A stretch of 64,000 nt of DNA from Verrucomicrobiota bacterium (GCA_016200005.1 JACQFP010000026.1:145203-209202); one strand, 5' to 3'; counted from the first letter of the stretch, positions 1 to 9,595 are shown. Program-made: numbers and translations. Notes: generated by a model not told the origin, from the letters alone.

Positions 1-1
1 T

Positions 2-151
2 CTCACGGCCCACGCCATGAAGGGCGACGCAGAAATCGCGCGCCACGCCGGCTGCGCCGGCTATCTGACCAAGCCGATCAACACCCGAACCTTTGTCGCA
101 ACCGTTGCAGACTTCATTACGTCCCCAAACAAACCACCAACAACCACATAA
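2..151 (+). CDS. Receiver domain, C-terminal end only (cut by window edge)
   Basis: The window opens inside a gene whose last 49 codons are visible. They read as the end of a CheY-like receiver: the conserved switch Thr is in LTAHAM and the conserved Lys is in GYLTKPI, followed by the final helix and a short PNKPPTTT tail. The stop lies 19 nt before the ATG of the receiver-cyclase gene, so the two are probably co-transcribed. The phosphoacceptor Asp lies outside the window. It cannot be seen whether this is a stand-alone receiver or the last domain of a hybrid histidine kinase; the GCAGYLTKPI style is common in the latter. Confidence 0.8.
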   Translation, partial: LTAHAMKGDAEIARHAGCAGYLTKPINTRTFVATVADFITSPNKPPTTT

Positions 152-170
152 CCACCTGGAGAACAAAACC

Positions 171-1247
171 ATGCAAGCTGAAATCCTGAACCCCAAACCC
201 ACCCCCGTCCCGACGACCCGTCGTCGGGGATTCGTACTGATCGTGGACGACGAAGAACAAAACCGCACGCTGTTGCGCGATCCGCTGGAAGCCCGCGGCT
301 TTGAAGTTGCCGAAGCCGAAAACGGCGTGGAGGCGCTCCAGCGGATTGCCGACCGTCCACCGGACGTCATCCTGCTCGACGTCATGATGCCCAAGATGGA
401 TGGCTTTGAGGTCTGCCGCCGCCTGAGACGAAACGGCCGGACCGCCCACATCCCGGTCTTGATGGTGACGGCGTTATCCGAGCGCAAGGAACGACTGCTG
501 GGCATCGAAGCAGGCGCGAATGACTTCTTGAACAAACCGGTCGATATTCAGGATGTGACCCTCCGTGTGGGCAACGCGGCTTACGCCAAACGGCTGCATG
601 ACCAACTCCAAACCGAACGCGAGAAGTCTGACCAGTTGTTGCGGAATATCCTCCCCAACCCGATCGCGGAACGCATGAAAAAAGGGGAACTCAACATCGC
701 CGACCATTTCCCGGAGGCCACGGTGCTGGTGGCTGATCTGGTTGGGTTCACCACCTTGTCTTCCCATGTTGATCCCGAACAGGTGGTTTTCTTGTTGAAC
801 GAAATCTTCTCCGCCTTTGATGTGTTGGCTGAAAAACGCGGCCTGGAAAAAATAAAAACCATTGGCGATGCCTATGTGGTGGCGTCCGGCGTGCCCACTC
901 CGCGACCTGACCATGCCGAGGCCATCGTCGGTCTGGCGCTGGACATGCAGCGGGAGATTGAGCGGCTCAACACTGAATACAACACGGCCATCCGCATCCG
1001 GATTGGAATCAATACCGGTCCGCTGATCGCCGGCGTCATTGGCCGCAAAAAATTCGCCTACGATCTTTGGGGCGTCACCGTCAACGTGGCCTGCCGTTTG
1101 GAAACGACGGGTGAACCGGGCAGGATCCAAGTCGGCGAATCGACTTACCAACGATTGAAACACAATTACCAGTTTGAGCAACCGCACCGCATGCAGCTTA
1201 AGGGGCACGGTGACCTGGCCGCCTACTGGTTGGTCAAACGCTCATGA
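171..1247 (+). CDS. Response regulator with class III adenylate cyclase output domain
   Basis: This 358-residue protein joins a receiver (about residues 20-140; acidic pair in IVDDEE, phosphoacceptor Asp near 70 in LLDVMMPK, Lys in NKPVD) to a class III nucleotide cyclase (about 180-350). The cyclase keeps both metal-binding Asp (VADLVGF and TIGDAYV), the purine-recognising Lys (EKIKTIGDA) and Asp (AYDLWG), and the transition-state Asn and Arg (VNVACR). The Lys/Asp pair predicts ATP rather than GTP as substrate, so it should make cAMP under control of receiver phosphorylation. No membrane segment is seen, so it is cytoplasmic. I chose the ATG at 171, preceded by GGAG about 8 nt upstream, over a TTG at 93 that lies inside the previous gene. 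Confidence 0.92.
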   Translation: MQAEILNPKPTPVPTTRRRGFVLIVDDEEQNRTLLRDPLEARGFEVAEAENGVEALQRIADRPPDVILLDVMMPKMDGFEVCRRLRRNGRTAHIPVLMVTALSERKERLLGIEAGANDFLNKPVDIQDVTLRVGNAAYAKRLHDQLQTEREKSDQLLRNILPNPIAERMKKGELNIADHFPEATVLVADLVGFTTLSSHVDPEQVVFLLNEIFSAFDVLAEKRGLEKIKTIGDAYVVASGVPTPRPDHAEAIVGLALDMQREIERLNTEYNTAIRIRIGINTGPLIAGVIGRKKFAYDLWGVTVNVACRLETTGEPGRIQVGESTYQRLKHNYQFEQPHRMQLKGHGDLAAYWLVKRS

Positions 1248-1497
1248 CCGGCCGGGACGACGACCGAGCATCGATGTCTGGACGCCGGGACGGCACATCG
1301 TTTTCGTCCACTCTGTGCCGTGAGGTCCATTGGCAGGGGAAGTCTGGCTTCAAACTCCCGGCGGCATAGTTTGACTAAAGCCTCCGTCCGGTTTTAAGAT
1401 GCGACAAAAGCAAAAGCGCGGCTTGACCTCCGTGTCAAAGGAAACGGCGCGGAAAACCAGGTTTGTCCACTGCCCGCGGAAGCCATTCCAAGAGCCT

Positions 1498-2979
1498 ATG
1501 GCGAATGAACGCATTTTGATTGTTGAAGACGAAAGCCCGGTGGCCACGTTGCTGGAGCGCTATTTGAAAAAGGCCGGCTTTTCGATTTCCGCCAAAGCAG
1601 AGACGGGCGAGGAAGCGCTTCGGCAGGCCGAGTCGCTGTATCCGGATCTGGTGCTGATGGATATTGAGATCAAAGGCGGAATCGACGGCGTGGAGACGGC
1701 CCAACGGCTGCACGATCGCTTTGACATTCCGGTGGTGTTTTTGACCGGCCTGGCGGATGAGGCCACGTTGGATCGTGTTCGACAGTCCGATTCGTTCGGT
1801 TACCTGCTCAAGCCGTTTCGTCCGGGAGAACTCAAGGCCAGCATCGAGTTGGCGTTCAAAAAGCACAAAGGGGAGCGCAAACTCAAAGAGATCGAGCAAT
1901 GGTTCTCCGCCGCCATCAAAGCCATCGGCGACGCGGTCATCACCACGGACAAGGCGGGGCGGGTTACATTCGTCAATCCCGTGGCCGAAGCGTTGATCGG
2001 ATGGAGTCAGCACCAGGCCGTGGGCAGCAGCCTCAGCGATGTGTTCCATGTGATCGATGGACCCGTGCGGGCCGCGGGGGAGAATCCGGTCACGCGCGTG
2101 GTGAGGAAAGGCATGACGGCTGGCTTTCCACGAGAAACTGTTTTGCTGGCGAAGGATGGGCGCGAGGCTCCGATTGAAACGAATGTTTCGCCCATCAAAA
2201 ATGACCAGGGCCACATCATCGGCAGCGTGCTGATCTTCCGGGATATCGCCGAGCGCAAACAGGCGGAGCGTGAATTGAACCGTTCACGGGAACAGTTTCG
2301 TTCGCTGGTGGCCCACCTGCAATCGGTGCGCGAAGAGGAACGGACACGCATCGCGCGCGAAGTCCACGATGAGTTGGGGCAATTGATCACCGGTTTGAAA
2401 ATGGATCTGGCCTGGCTGGAAAAAAAGTTGCCGCAAGAAAGGAAAGTCACGCCGGGCTCTCATCTGTTGGAAAAGACCCAATCGATGTCGGCGCTGCTCA
2501 ACCAGATGGTGCAATCGGTGCGGAAAATTTCGGCGGAATTGCGGCCGGGCGTCCTGGATAATCTGGGTTTGGTCGCGGCCTTGGAATGGCAGGCGCGCGA
2601 GTTCGAAACCCACACCGGCATCCCGTGCAAAATCACGACCGACTTGGAAGAGGCGGATTTCGACGCTGATCTCAGCACGGCGGTTTTCCGCATTTTTCAG
2701 GAATCACTCACCAACGTGGCGCGCCACGCCAAGGCTACGAGCGTGGCCGTGAGTTTCAAGGAGTGCTCCGGTCAACTCCTGCTGGAGGTCACGGATGACG
2801 GTTGTGGCATTTCCGACTCGGCGCTGCGCAAATCCAGTTCGTTCGGAGTACTGGGGATGCGGGAACGGGCGGCGATTTTGGGCGGAGAGTTCTGGATTAA
2901 TGGCAAGGCTGGGGCGGGCACCGTCGTTACGGTGAAGCTCCCCCATGGAGGAACCATCAAACAAGTCCAACCACCATGA
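1498..2979 (+). CDS. Receiver-PAS-histidine kinase of the NarX/DegS type
   Basis: The 493-residue cytoplasmic protein has an N-terminal receiver (about 1-125; VEDES, phosphoacceptor in LVLMDIEI, Lys in LLKPF), a PAS domain (about 135-250; AIGDAVITTDKAG), a HisKA_3 dimerisation domain (about 280-350; acceptor His in REVHDELGQ) and a HATPase (about 390-490; N box in QESLTNVARHA, G boxes in DDGCGIS and GVLGMRERA). HisKA_3 kinases pair with NarL/LuxR-type regulators, and one follows immediately with a 4-nt overlap. The ATG at 1498 places the receiver at the N-terminus as usual; an in-frame ATG at 1399 would add 33 residues without recognisable similarity. The built-in receiver suggests input from another kinase. 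Confidence 0.9.
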   Translation: MANERILIVEDESPVATLLERYLKKAGFSISAKAETGEEALRQAESLYPDLVLMDIEIKGGIDGVETAQRLHDRFDIPVVFLTGLADEATLDRVRQSDSFGYLLKPFRPGELKASIELAFKKHKGERKLKEIEQWFSAAIKAIGDAVITTDKAGRVTFVNPVAEALIGWSQHQAVGSSLSDVFHVIDGPVRAAGENPVTRVVRKGMTAGFPRETVLLAKDGREAPIETNVSPIKNDQGHIIGSVLIFRDIAERKQAERELNRSREQFRSLVAHLQSVREEERTRIAREVHDELGQLITGLKMDLAWLEKKLPQERKVTPGSHLLEKTQSMSALLNQMVQSVRKISAELRPGVLDNLGLVAALEWQAREFETHTGIPCKITTDLEEADFDADLSTAVFRIFQESLTNVARHAKATSVAVSFKECSGQLLLEVTDDGCGISDSALRKSSSFGVLGMRERAAILGGEFWINGKAGAGTVVTVKLPHGGTIKQVQPP

Positions 2980-3608
2980 TAAAAATTCTAATCGCGGATG
3001 ACCATGCCGTGGTGCGGCGCGGGTTGAAACAGATACTGCAGGAACATTCCGACATCGTCGTTGGCGGCGAGGCGACCAATGCCGGCGAGGTGCTCGATCA
3101 GGTGCGCGCCAAAAGCTGGGATGTGCTGGTGCTGGACATCACGATGCCGGGTCGGAGCGGTCTGGATATATTGCGGGAGCTCAAACAACTGGCACCGCAA
3201 CTGCCCGTGCTGGTGCTCAGCATGCACGCGGAGGAACAATTCGCCCCGCGCGTCTTGAAAGCCGGCGCCGCCGGTTATCTGCCCAAGGAAAGCGCGCCCG
3301 AGGAACTGGTCAAAGCCATTCGCAAGGTCCACAGCGGGGGCAAATACATCAGTCCCACACAGGCGGAGAAAATGGCCTTTAATCTGAGCGTGGATGCCGA
3401 CAAGCCGCCGCATGAAAAACTCTCCGACCGGGAATACCAGATTCTGTGCCTGATCGGTTCCGGAAGAACGCCCACTCAAATCGCCAAACAACTTTCGCTG
3501 AGCGTCAAGACCGTCAGCACCTATCGCACGCGCATCCTGGAAAAAATGAACTTGCACACCAATGCCGAGCTGACTCATTACGCGATCAAGAACGGCCTGG
3601 TGGAATGA
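2976..3608 (+). CDS. NarL/FixJ-family response regulator
   Basis: This 210-residue regulator has a receiver (about 1-120; IADDHAVVRRG, phosphoacceptor in LVLDITMPG, switch Ser in LSMHAEE, Lys in YLPKESA) and a LuxR-type helix-turn-helix (about 145-205; LSDREYQILCLIGSGRT and LSVKTVSTYR). Its ATG overlaps the stop of the preceding HisKA_3 kinase as ATGA, so the two are translationally coupled and form a cognate pair. Targets cannot be predicted from the sequence. Confidence 0.93.
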   Translation: MIKILIADDHAVVRRGLKQILQEHSDIVVGGEATNAGEVLDQVRAKSWDVLVLDITMPGRSGLDILRELKQLAPQLPVLVLSMHAEEQFAPRVLKAGAAGYLPKESAPEELVKAIRKVHSGGKYISPTQAEKMAFNLSVDADKPPHEKLSDREYQILCLIGSGRTPTQIAKQLSLSVKTVSTYRTRILEKMNLHTNAELTHYAIKNGLVE

Positions 3609-3822
3609 GTCCCAAAATCCAGCTCCCCGACCATCGCTCGCAAACCGTGCCTGCGGGCAACGAGCGCGACCGCACCGACTCTCAGCCTCTGCACCAGGTG
3701 GGGGCGTCCCCATCTCGCGGTTTTGCTGACGCCAAACCAGGAATATCTAAACTGCCTGCAAGCGAGAGAAGTGCCGCTGACAAATACCATCGCACGCCAA
3801 CAACACTTTCAGGAATGGCAAT

Positions 3823-5391
3823 ATGAAGAACAGGTCAGTGGAAAACATTTCCCGCAGATCGGTCTTCTTCACCTTTGCTTGCTGGTTTGCTTTCCAGGTT
3901 TTCTCAGCGGAGCCGCCGCCCGCTCAACCCGACGAAACGCTCGCTTCACTTCAACAACGCATCTCCAATCACATTTCCCAGGCGCGCTTTGCCGCCGCTT
4001 CTTGGGGGGTGAAGGTTGTATCGTTGGACAGCGGCAAAACCATTTTCGAGCACAACGCTGAAAAATATTTCAGCCCAGCGTCCAACACCAAACTCTACAC
4101 CGTGGCGCTCGCGCTCGACCGCTTGAGAGGAGATTATCGCATCAAAACTTCCCTCTATGCGGTGTCGAAGCCTAACCGCCGGGGAACTTTGCGTGACGAT
4201 CTGATCATCTATGGTCGCGGCGACCCGACAATCAACGCGCGTTTGAACGGCGGCGACATTTTCAGGGCGCTCGACCCCTTGGTTGCCGCCCTGACGAACG
4301 CCGGTGTCAAACGCATCAAAGGCGATCTCATTGGCGATGAAAGTTATTTCCACGGCCCGCCGTTCGGTTCGGGCTGGGTTTGGGACGACGCTCAATTCTT
4401 TTCCGGCGCAGAACTCTCAGCGCTAACAATCAACGACAATGTCCTCCAACTCTCTGTCAAACCCGGCCAACGTGTCGGCGCGCCCTGCCAGCTCGCCCTG
4501 ACGCCGGCGAGCCTGTTCGTCATCTTGAGCAATCGAACGCAAACCATTGCCCAGGGTCTCAAGCGCAACATCACTCTCTACCGCCCGCCCGGCCGCAACC
4601 TGACCTACGTCTCCGGCCAAATGCCCATCGATGACGCGGACTACACTGAGCATGTCACCGTTCACAATCCAGCGGGTTTGTTCGTCGCTTTTTTCAAAGA
4701 AGCCCTGACGCGGCACGGCATCAAAGTCAGTGGCCGACCGCGCGCGATGAATTGGTTGGACCGGCAGGCCGCACCCGTTGACGTGAGTAATTGGGTGGAA
4801 CTGGGTTCGGTGCAATCGCCGCCCCTGCGTGACATCGTGCGCGAAATCCAAAAGCCGTCGCAAAATCTCTACGCTGACTTGCTGCTCGCGCACGTTGGCG
4901 TGCATTCACCGATCACCAACGCGACGCCCGACCAGACTTCCGAAGGAGCGGGCATCGCAGCGCTTGGAGCCTTTCTCGCGGAGGCAGGTATCCGGCAAGG
5001 CGACGTCCAATTCGAGGAAGGCTCGGGATTGTCCCGCAACAATTTGACCACGCCCAATGCCACGGTCGCGCTGCTTCAATTCATGAGCCGCCACAAGTGG
5101 GCGGACGCTTACCGTGACGCGCTGCCGATAGCGGGTATTGACGGAACGTTGCTCAATCGCATGAAGGGTACTCCAGCGACCGGCAACGTCGGCGCCAAGA
5201 CCGGGACATTACGGTGGGCCAATTCTCTGTCTGGCTTCGTCACCACCGCTGCCGGCGAACGATTGATCTTCTCGATCATGCTCAATCGCTATCAGAATCC
5301 CGACTCCACCCATTCTGCGCGCGACGAAATAGACGCCATTGCCATAATTCTTGCTGGATTCACCGGTCACAGCGGAAAGCAAAACGAGTAA
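3823..5391 (+). CDS. dacB: D-alanyl-D-alanine carboxypeptidase/endopeptidase, PBP4 family (peptidase S13)
   Basis: A 522-residue exported penicillin-binding protein of low molecular mass. A signal sequence is visible in the first 30 residues (hydrophobic run VFFTFACWFAFQVF, then SAEP). The three active-site motifs are intact and in order: SNTK near residue 88 (nucleophile Ser and general base Lys), SQN near 345 and KTG near 453. Length and the long insert between SxxK and SxN fit PBP4/DacB. It should trim pentapeptides or cleave cross-links in the periplasm. An AGGA motif precedes the ATG by 8 nt. About 210 nt without a gene separate it from the regulator upstream, so it likely has its own promoter. 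Confidence 0.92.
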   Translation: MKNRSVENISRRSVFFTFACWFAFQVFSAEPPPAQPDETLASLQQRISNHISQARFAAASWGVKVVSLDSGKTIFEHNAEKYFSPASNTKLYTVALALDRLRGDYRIKTSLYAVSKPNRRGTLRDDLIIYGRGDPTINARLNGGDIFRALDPLVAALTNAGVKRIKGDLIGDESYFHGPPFGSGWVWDDAQFFSGAELSALTINDNVLQLSVKPGQRVGAPCQLALTPASLFVILSNRTQTIAQGLKRNITLYRPPGRNLTYVSGQMPIDDADYTEHVTVHNPAGLFVAFFKEALTRHGIKVSGRPRAMNWLDRQAAPVDVSNWVELGSVQSPPLRDIVREIQKPSQNLYADLLLAHVGVHSPITNATPDQTSEGAGIAALGAFLAEAGIRQGDVQFEEGSGLSRNNLTTPNATVALLQFMSRHKWADAYRDALPIAGIDGTLLNRMKGTPATGNVGAKTGTLRWANSLSGFVTTAAGERLIFSIMLNRYQNPDSTHSARDEIDAIAIILAGFTGHSGKQNE

Positions 5392-5464
5392 TGGTTCCGC
5401 TGGAATTCAGCCACCGCCTGCGTTTTGTTTTGCAACCTCCGGGCTTTCCGATACAGTGCCGCGC

Positions 5465-5869
5465 ATGCCGGAAATTGCCACATTCGTAAATCATGGGGCC
5501 GCATCCATCACGCCGGGCATTGTCGAAAAAGTGCTCCGGGTGCTGCCGCAATGGAAACTGGAATTCACTCAAATTCACGCGCCGCTGTTTCCACACCTGG
5601 TGGATCAACTCGAATTTCTGGCGGACGCCGTGGAGGACACGGCGGATGGGGCTTACAAGGATTTACCTTACCTTGCCCTCGCCCAGGCGGTGTTTGCGTT
5701 GATCTATGCGCACAAAAAAGCCGGCATCATTCCGGACTCGGTGCTGAACCTTGGCCGCGCGGATGACTCGAGCGTGGTGCGGGCGGTGTTGATTCAAAAC
5801 GAGCGTGCCTTTGCGGTTTATGCCGGCGCTCAAGGTGCTGAATGGTCCAAGATCACCAGCCATCCGTAA
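5465..5869 (+). CDS. DUF1232-like small protein
   Basis: A 134-residue protein starting at the ATG in MPEIATF. An upstream in-frame start would only add unconserved residues running back into dacB. The C-terminal half carries the pattern of DUF1232/YkvA proteins: an aromatic-rich helix (LAQAVFALIYAHKKA), then IIPDS, a G, and the acidic ADDSSVV. DUF1232 proteins are usually small and membrane-associated with unknown role; this one has only one moderately hydrophobic helix. It follows dacB by 73 nt on the same strand. Confidence 0.6.
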   Translation: MPEIATFVNHGAASITPGIVEKVLRVLPQWKLEFTQIHAPLFPHLVDQLEFLADAVEDTADGAYKDLPYLALAQAVFALIYAHKKAGIIPDSVLNLGRADDSSVVRAVLIQNERAFAVYAGAQGAEWSKITSHP

Positions 5870-5922
5870 TCCGTCGCTGGCCCACGCCTTCGGAAGAACT
5901 TCATGTCGTTGCTCAAGGCCTG

Positions 5923-6765
5923 TTACCGCAATGCGGTAAGACAACTGGCGTTTAGAAATTCGCGAAAGGTCCGGTGTTTCGCCAGCACGTCGTTATGTCC
6001 GAGTTCGGTGAAAAGAAAGATGAGTTTGTTCTTCTCCAATTCCTGTCGCGTCACTTCGTTTTCCTTTCTGGCCAGAAACTCTGTTCGTTTCTGTTGAAGA
6101 TCTGTCATCCACTTCTCTGCTTCTTCCTTGGTGCGGCCGTGAGGAGTGTAAATATTGATCAGCCGGCCATGATAAAGGTCTAGCCACGCGACAAACTTTT
6201 CGGTCTGGCCAAAAAGCGCGTCAAACAGCCAGACCTCCTTGACGTGCCCGGTCATTCCGCCTTGCGCCAAAATGAAAGAGATGACCCGGTACCCGCCGCT
6301 GTGGCCGGAGAGAATCACATTGCCGATTTCTTTGGTCTTCAACTTCCGTTTTTGATGCAGCGCGTCCATCAGTTCCTCCATGAACCGCTTGAACCCGTCC
6401 ACGTCTTCCAGCTTGCCGCCGAATGAATCGCAGGCATCAAACGGGCCTTGCGGCACAACGAGAATGGCGTTGCGTCCGCTTTCAATGAATTGTTCGATGA
6501 GTTGATACTGGTTGAAAACAATCTCGATGTAGTTTCGCCAGCCGTGAAAGTGAACGACAAAATCAGTTTTGCCGCTTTCGCGAAAACCCGTGGGAATGAA
6601 AATGGCAACGCTGCTGTCCGAATAATGTTTGTCCGCCGGGTAGAATCGATCTTTGTATTGGTGTCCTTCAGCGCGTTGGGGATGCGGAAAGGGAGCGGAG
6701 GCCAGTTGCGTGACAATCAACTCGCCGTAACTTGCGTAGTGTACGCGAAGGGTTTCAGCGCGCAT
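5923..6765 (-). CDS. Alpha/beta-hydrolase fold protein
   Basis: A 280-residue protein with a typical esterase layout: an oxyanion-hole-type HFHGW (near 72-76), a nucleophile elbow GHSGGY (near 153-158) and a candidate late catalytic His in ELGHND. No signal peptide or membrane helix is seen, so it is probably cytoplasmic. The C-terminal region is rich in charged helices (KTEEEAEKW-like and RKENEVTRQELEKN). The substrate cannot be told. It lies convergent to the DUF1232-like gene and upstream, on the same strand, of nothing obvious. Confidence 0.7.
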   Translation of the reverse strand: MRAETLRVHYASYGELIVTQLASAPFPHPQRAEGHQYKDRFYPADKHYSDSSVAIFIPTGFRESGKTDFVVHFHGWRNYIEIVFNQYQLIEQFIESGRNAILVVPQGPFDACDSFGGKLEDVDGFKRFMEELMDALHQKRKLKTKEIGNVILSGHSGGYRVISFILAQGGMTGHVKEVWLFDALFGQTEKFVAWLDLYHGRLINIYTPHGRTKEEAEKWMTDLQQKRTEFLARKENEVTRQELEKNKLIFLFTELGHNDVLAKHRTFREFLNASCLTALR

Positions 6766-6825
6766 CAGGCAACATTCAATAAACCAATTAGGAGCAATGT
6801 TTGCGGCAATCCGTCCATGCCCGGC

Positions 6826-8043
6826 TTATTTAATCGCCAAAAACTTCACACAAACGGGCGCGCCTACTTCAACGCTTTGTCCCGTTGGCGTCAATCGGCC
6901 GGTCTTGGCGTTGATGCGGAACACAACCACGTTGTCCGAATCCTGGTTGGCCGCCAGCAAAAACGCACCGGTCGGGTCGATGCCAAAGTTGCGAGGAATC
7001 TTGCCCTGCGTCGGTTGGTTTTCAATCAAAGCGAGCTTGCCGGTCTTCTCGTCAAGGGTGAAGACGGCGATGCTGTCGTGGCCGCGGTTTGAGCCGTAGA
7101 GGAATTTTCCCGAAGGATGTACCTGGACTTCCGCGGTGCTGAACTCCGGTCGCACGGCCACGCCGTCGGGCAAAGTCGAGATGGTTTGGAATTCTTTCAA
7201 TGCGCCGCGTCGCGCATCGAGGTTGAAAGCAGTCACGGTGCACTGCATTTCGTTGATCACATAGGCGAAGCGTTGGTTGGGATGAATGGCGAAATGACGT
7301 GGCCCGGCGCCGGGGTTGACAATCGCGAACGGCGGGTCGTTGGGAACGAGCGTGCCTTTGCCCGCGTCGAATTTATAGACCAGTATCTTGTCGAGTCCGA
7401 GGTCGGCGGCAAAAGCGAAACGGTTCGCGGCATCGAGATTGATGGAGTGCGCGTGCGGTTCTTTCTGACGTTGCGGATTGGCGCTTGATCCGGTGTGCTG
7501 AATAAAGGCGGTTGCCTCAGCCAGTTTCCCATCGGACTCGATGCGCAGCACCGCCACGCTGCCGCCGCTGTAATTGGCCACGAGAACATTCTTGCCAGTT
7601 TTGTCCACGACGAGATGGCAAGGACCGGCACCACCGGAAGCTTTTTGATTCAACAACGTCAACCTGCCAGTGGCGGTATCAATGGCAAATGCGCTCACCG
7701 CACCGGTTTTCTTGCCGCCAAAATTCTCCATCTCGCCGACCGCGTAAAGGAATCGGTGGCTGGGATGAAGGGCGAGAAAGCTTGGATTGGTTGTCTCCAC
7801 CGCCAATTCTGGATCGGAGAGTTTGCCGGTGACAAGGTCGAGTCGAGAAACATAGATGCCCTTGCTCTTCGCGTTTGAGTACGTACCGAAGTAAACGAGA
7901 ACGGCCGCAACGTCTCGACTGGCGGCAGGTTTGGGGGTTTGGGCAACGACTGTCGCAAGACCAAGGAGAAACGAAACGAGGCAGCACATGCCGAGGGCAC
8001 GAGAGCAGGTTGGTGTTTTCATAGTGCAAGATGGTGGCTTCAT
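6826..8043 (-). CDS. Lactonase-family seven-bladed beta-propeller protein (6-phosphogluconolactonase type), exported
   Basis: The 405-residue product has an N-terminal signal sequence (MCCLVSFLLGLATVVAQ) followed by a 340-residue domain with the lactonase signatures: VYFGTYSNAKSKGIYV near the start, NPSFLALHPSHRFLYAV, GAGPCHLVVDKTGKNVLVANY, GPRHFAIHP and SKGRGHDSIAVF-like blades. The family includes bacterial Pgl-type 6-phosphogluconolactonases, but exported members in this phylum probably act on other lactones or sugars. The first ATG (8043) and a second at 8022 are both possible; the second puts the basic residues directly before the hydrophobic core. Confidence 0.87.
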   Translation of the reverse strand: MKPPSCTMKTPTCSRALGMCCLVSFLLGLATVVAQTPKPAASRDVAAVLVYFGTYSNAKSKGIYVSRLDLVTGKLSDPELAVETTNPSFLALHPSHRFLYAVGEMENFGGKKTGAVSAFAIDTATGRLTLLNQKASGGAGPCHLVVDKTGKNVLVANYSGGSVAVLRIESDGKLAEATAFIQHTGSSANPQRQKEPHAHSINLDAANRFAFAADLGLDKILVYKFDAGKGTLVPNDPPFAIVNPGAGPRHFAIHPNQRFAYVINEMQCTVTAFNLDARRGALKEFQTISTLPDGVAVRPEFSTAEVQVHPSGKFLYGSNRGHDSIAVFTLDEKTGKLALIENQPTQGKIPRNFGIDPTGAFLLAANQDSDNVVVFRINAKTGRLTPTGQSVEVGAPVCVKFLAIK

Positions 8044-8295
8044 TGCGGACGTTTATAGCTGACTTCCATTTCCTTTGCACTAATTGAATCGGGCACAAAT
8101 GCCGTCCCGAACACCAGTGATCTCGATTATTCGTGATCCCCGTAGTCCAACCTTCGCTCTCTCCGTGCGCGGTGTTTAGTGAATGTCGCGGGTTGGTGCC
8201 CCGGTAAATCCCTTGGGGCCGTTTCAGCAAACCTACCAATAGTATTTGTTGGGTGATGCGATAATCTTGTCGCGGATGTTTAGTCACCACCGATC

Positions 8296-9309
8296 ATGAT
8301 GAATCTCTTACTTTGTTTGACCCGCATGAAAATGAAAACTCCGCCCCGCCCACTCCACAGGCTGTTGCTCATCGCCATTCACGCTTTGCTTTGCGCGGCG
8401 ACCACCTCGTACGCAGCCGACCGGGTGGTCGCTTGGGGCGACATGAATTACGATGTTGCGCTTGATCCCTCCCGGCCCAAGGAAAGGGTGGTGGCCGGGA
8501 TTGCCGCTGGCAGCTTTCACAGCTTGGTGTTGGAAAGCGACGGGGCCGTGACCGCTTGGGGCGATGATCGTTTTGGTCAGACCACTGTCCCTGACGAACT
8601 GGATCGAACCCCGGTGGTGGAAATCGCTGCCGGCAATGTCCACAGTCTGGCGTTGCTGTGGAATGGAACTGTCGTCGCCTGGGGTCCCTCCGCCGGCCAC
8701 TATGGGGACTACGGTCAGAGCACTGTTCCCGCAGGATTGAAGCAAATTGTGACAGTCGCTGCCGGTGCGATTCACAGTCTCGCATTGAAGCGCAATGGCA
8801 CGGTCGTGGCTTGGGGTGGAAACTGGAACGGCCAGTGCAATGTTCCTCCGGGACTGAATAAAGTAGTTTCGATTGCCGGCGGAATGTATCACAGCCTGGC
8901 TCTCAAAGAAGACGGCACTGTCGTCGCTTGGGGCGAAAACAAGTGGGGTCAATCAACCGTGCCAGAAGGATTGGACGATGTGGTGGCGATTGCCGCGGGC
9001 GGGAATCATAGTCTGGCGTTGAGAAGCGACGGCACGGTGGTCTCGTGGGGCACCTACGGACTCGCCCAGTTCAGCGTTCCAGCGGGATTAAACCAGATCG
9101 TGGCGATTGCCACTGGGGACTATCACAGTCTGGCGCTTTTGAGCGACGGCACATTGGTCGCCTGGGGCTTCAATACCTCAGGTCAATGCAACATTCCGCC
9201 GGGCCTCGCAAACGTGGCGGCCATCGCAGCGCGGGGAAGTCACAACATGATTCTGGTAAACGAACGCAGCCCTCAGCCGTCCCCTTCTCACCCGCGACAC
9301 TTGAACTGA
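8296..9309 (+). CDS. Exported RCC1-repeat beta-propeller protein
   Basis: A 337-residue protein with a signal peptide (hydrophobic LLLIAIHALLCAATTSYA, cleavage near residue 40), then about six to seven tandem units of some 45 residues. Each unit has the RCC1 pattern HSLAL..DGTVVAWG......STVPxGL..VVAIAAG, which builds a propeller blade. The repeats are close to each other in sequence, suggesting recent internal amplification. Such secreted RCC1 proteins are frequent in Verrucomicrobiota and their ligands are unknown. Two adjacent ATGs (8296, 8299) are possible starts. Confidence 0.88.
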   Translation: MMNLLLCLTRMKMKTPPRPLHRLLLIAIHALLCAATTSYAADRVVAWGDMNYDVALDPSRPKERVVAGIAAGSFHSLVLESDGAVTAWGDDRFGQTTVPDELDRTPVVEIAAGNVHSLALLWNGTVVAWGPSAGHYGDYGQSTVPAGLKQIVTVAAGAIHSLALKRNGTVVAWGGNWNGQCNVPPGLNKVVSIAGGMYHSLALKEDGTVVAWGENKWGQSTVPEGLDDVVAIAAGGNHSLALRSDGTVVSWGTYGLAQFSVPAGLNQIVAIATGDYHSLALLSDGTLVAWGFNTSGQCNIPPGLANVAAIAARGSHNMILVNERSPQPSPSHPRHLN

Positions 9310-9352
9310 TTCCAACGGGGCTTCCGAAAACTCACTTCGGTGAAGGTGTGGT

Positions 9353-9595
9353 TCACGTGGCGCCATCCCCGTTGTTGCCGATGGCTTCAACCGGACAACC
9401 TTCCATGGCTTCCTTGCAAAGCGCTTCCTCTTCCGGCGTGGTGGGTTGCTTGTAAACGTACGAGTAACCGCCATCGTCGCTGCGGGTAAAATTGTCCGGC
9501 GCCGTTTCGCGACACAGGTCGCAGTCGATGCATTGGTTATCGACAAAATACCTGCCCGCCACGTTGTCAGAATATTTGTTTGCGATGTCCGCCAT
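9353..9595 (-). CDS. Small [4Fe-4S] ferredoxin
   Basis: An 80-residue ferredoxin starting at MADIANKY. Cysteines follow CIDCDLC (near 21-27) and later EGCPVEAI, giving the four ligands of one [4Fe-4S] cluster; an extra Cys lies in EALCKEA. This compact form (CxxCxxC...CP with an aromatic-rich middle SYVYKQP) is widespread in the PVC superphylum. It is a cytoplasmic electron carrier; its partner is unknown. The upstream in-frame start at 9649 would add residues with no similarity. Confidence 0.88.
   Translation of the reverse strand: MADIANKYSDNVAGRYFVDNQCIDCDLCRETAPDNFTRSDDGGYSYVYKQPTTPEEEALCKEAMEGCPVEAIGNNGDGAT

Noticed and set aside
474..1208. Long minus-strand open frame opposite the receiver-cyclase gene
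   Set aside because: It is antisense to a gene with clear catalytic motifs and has no recognisable domain.
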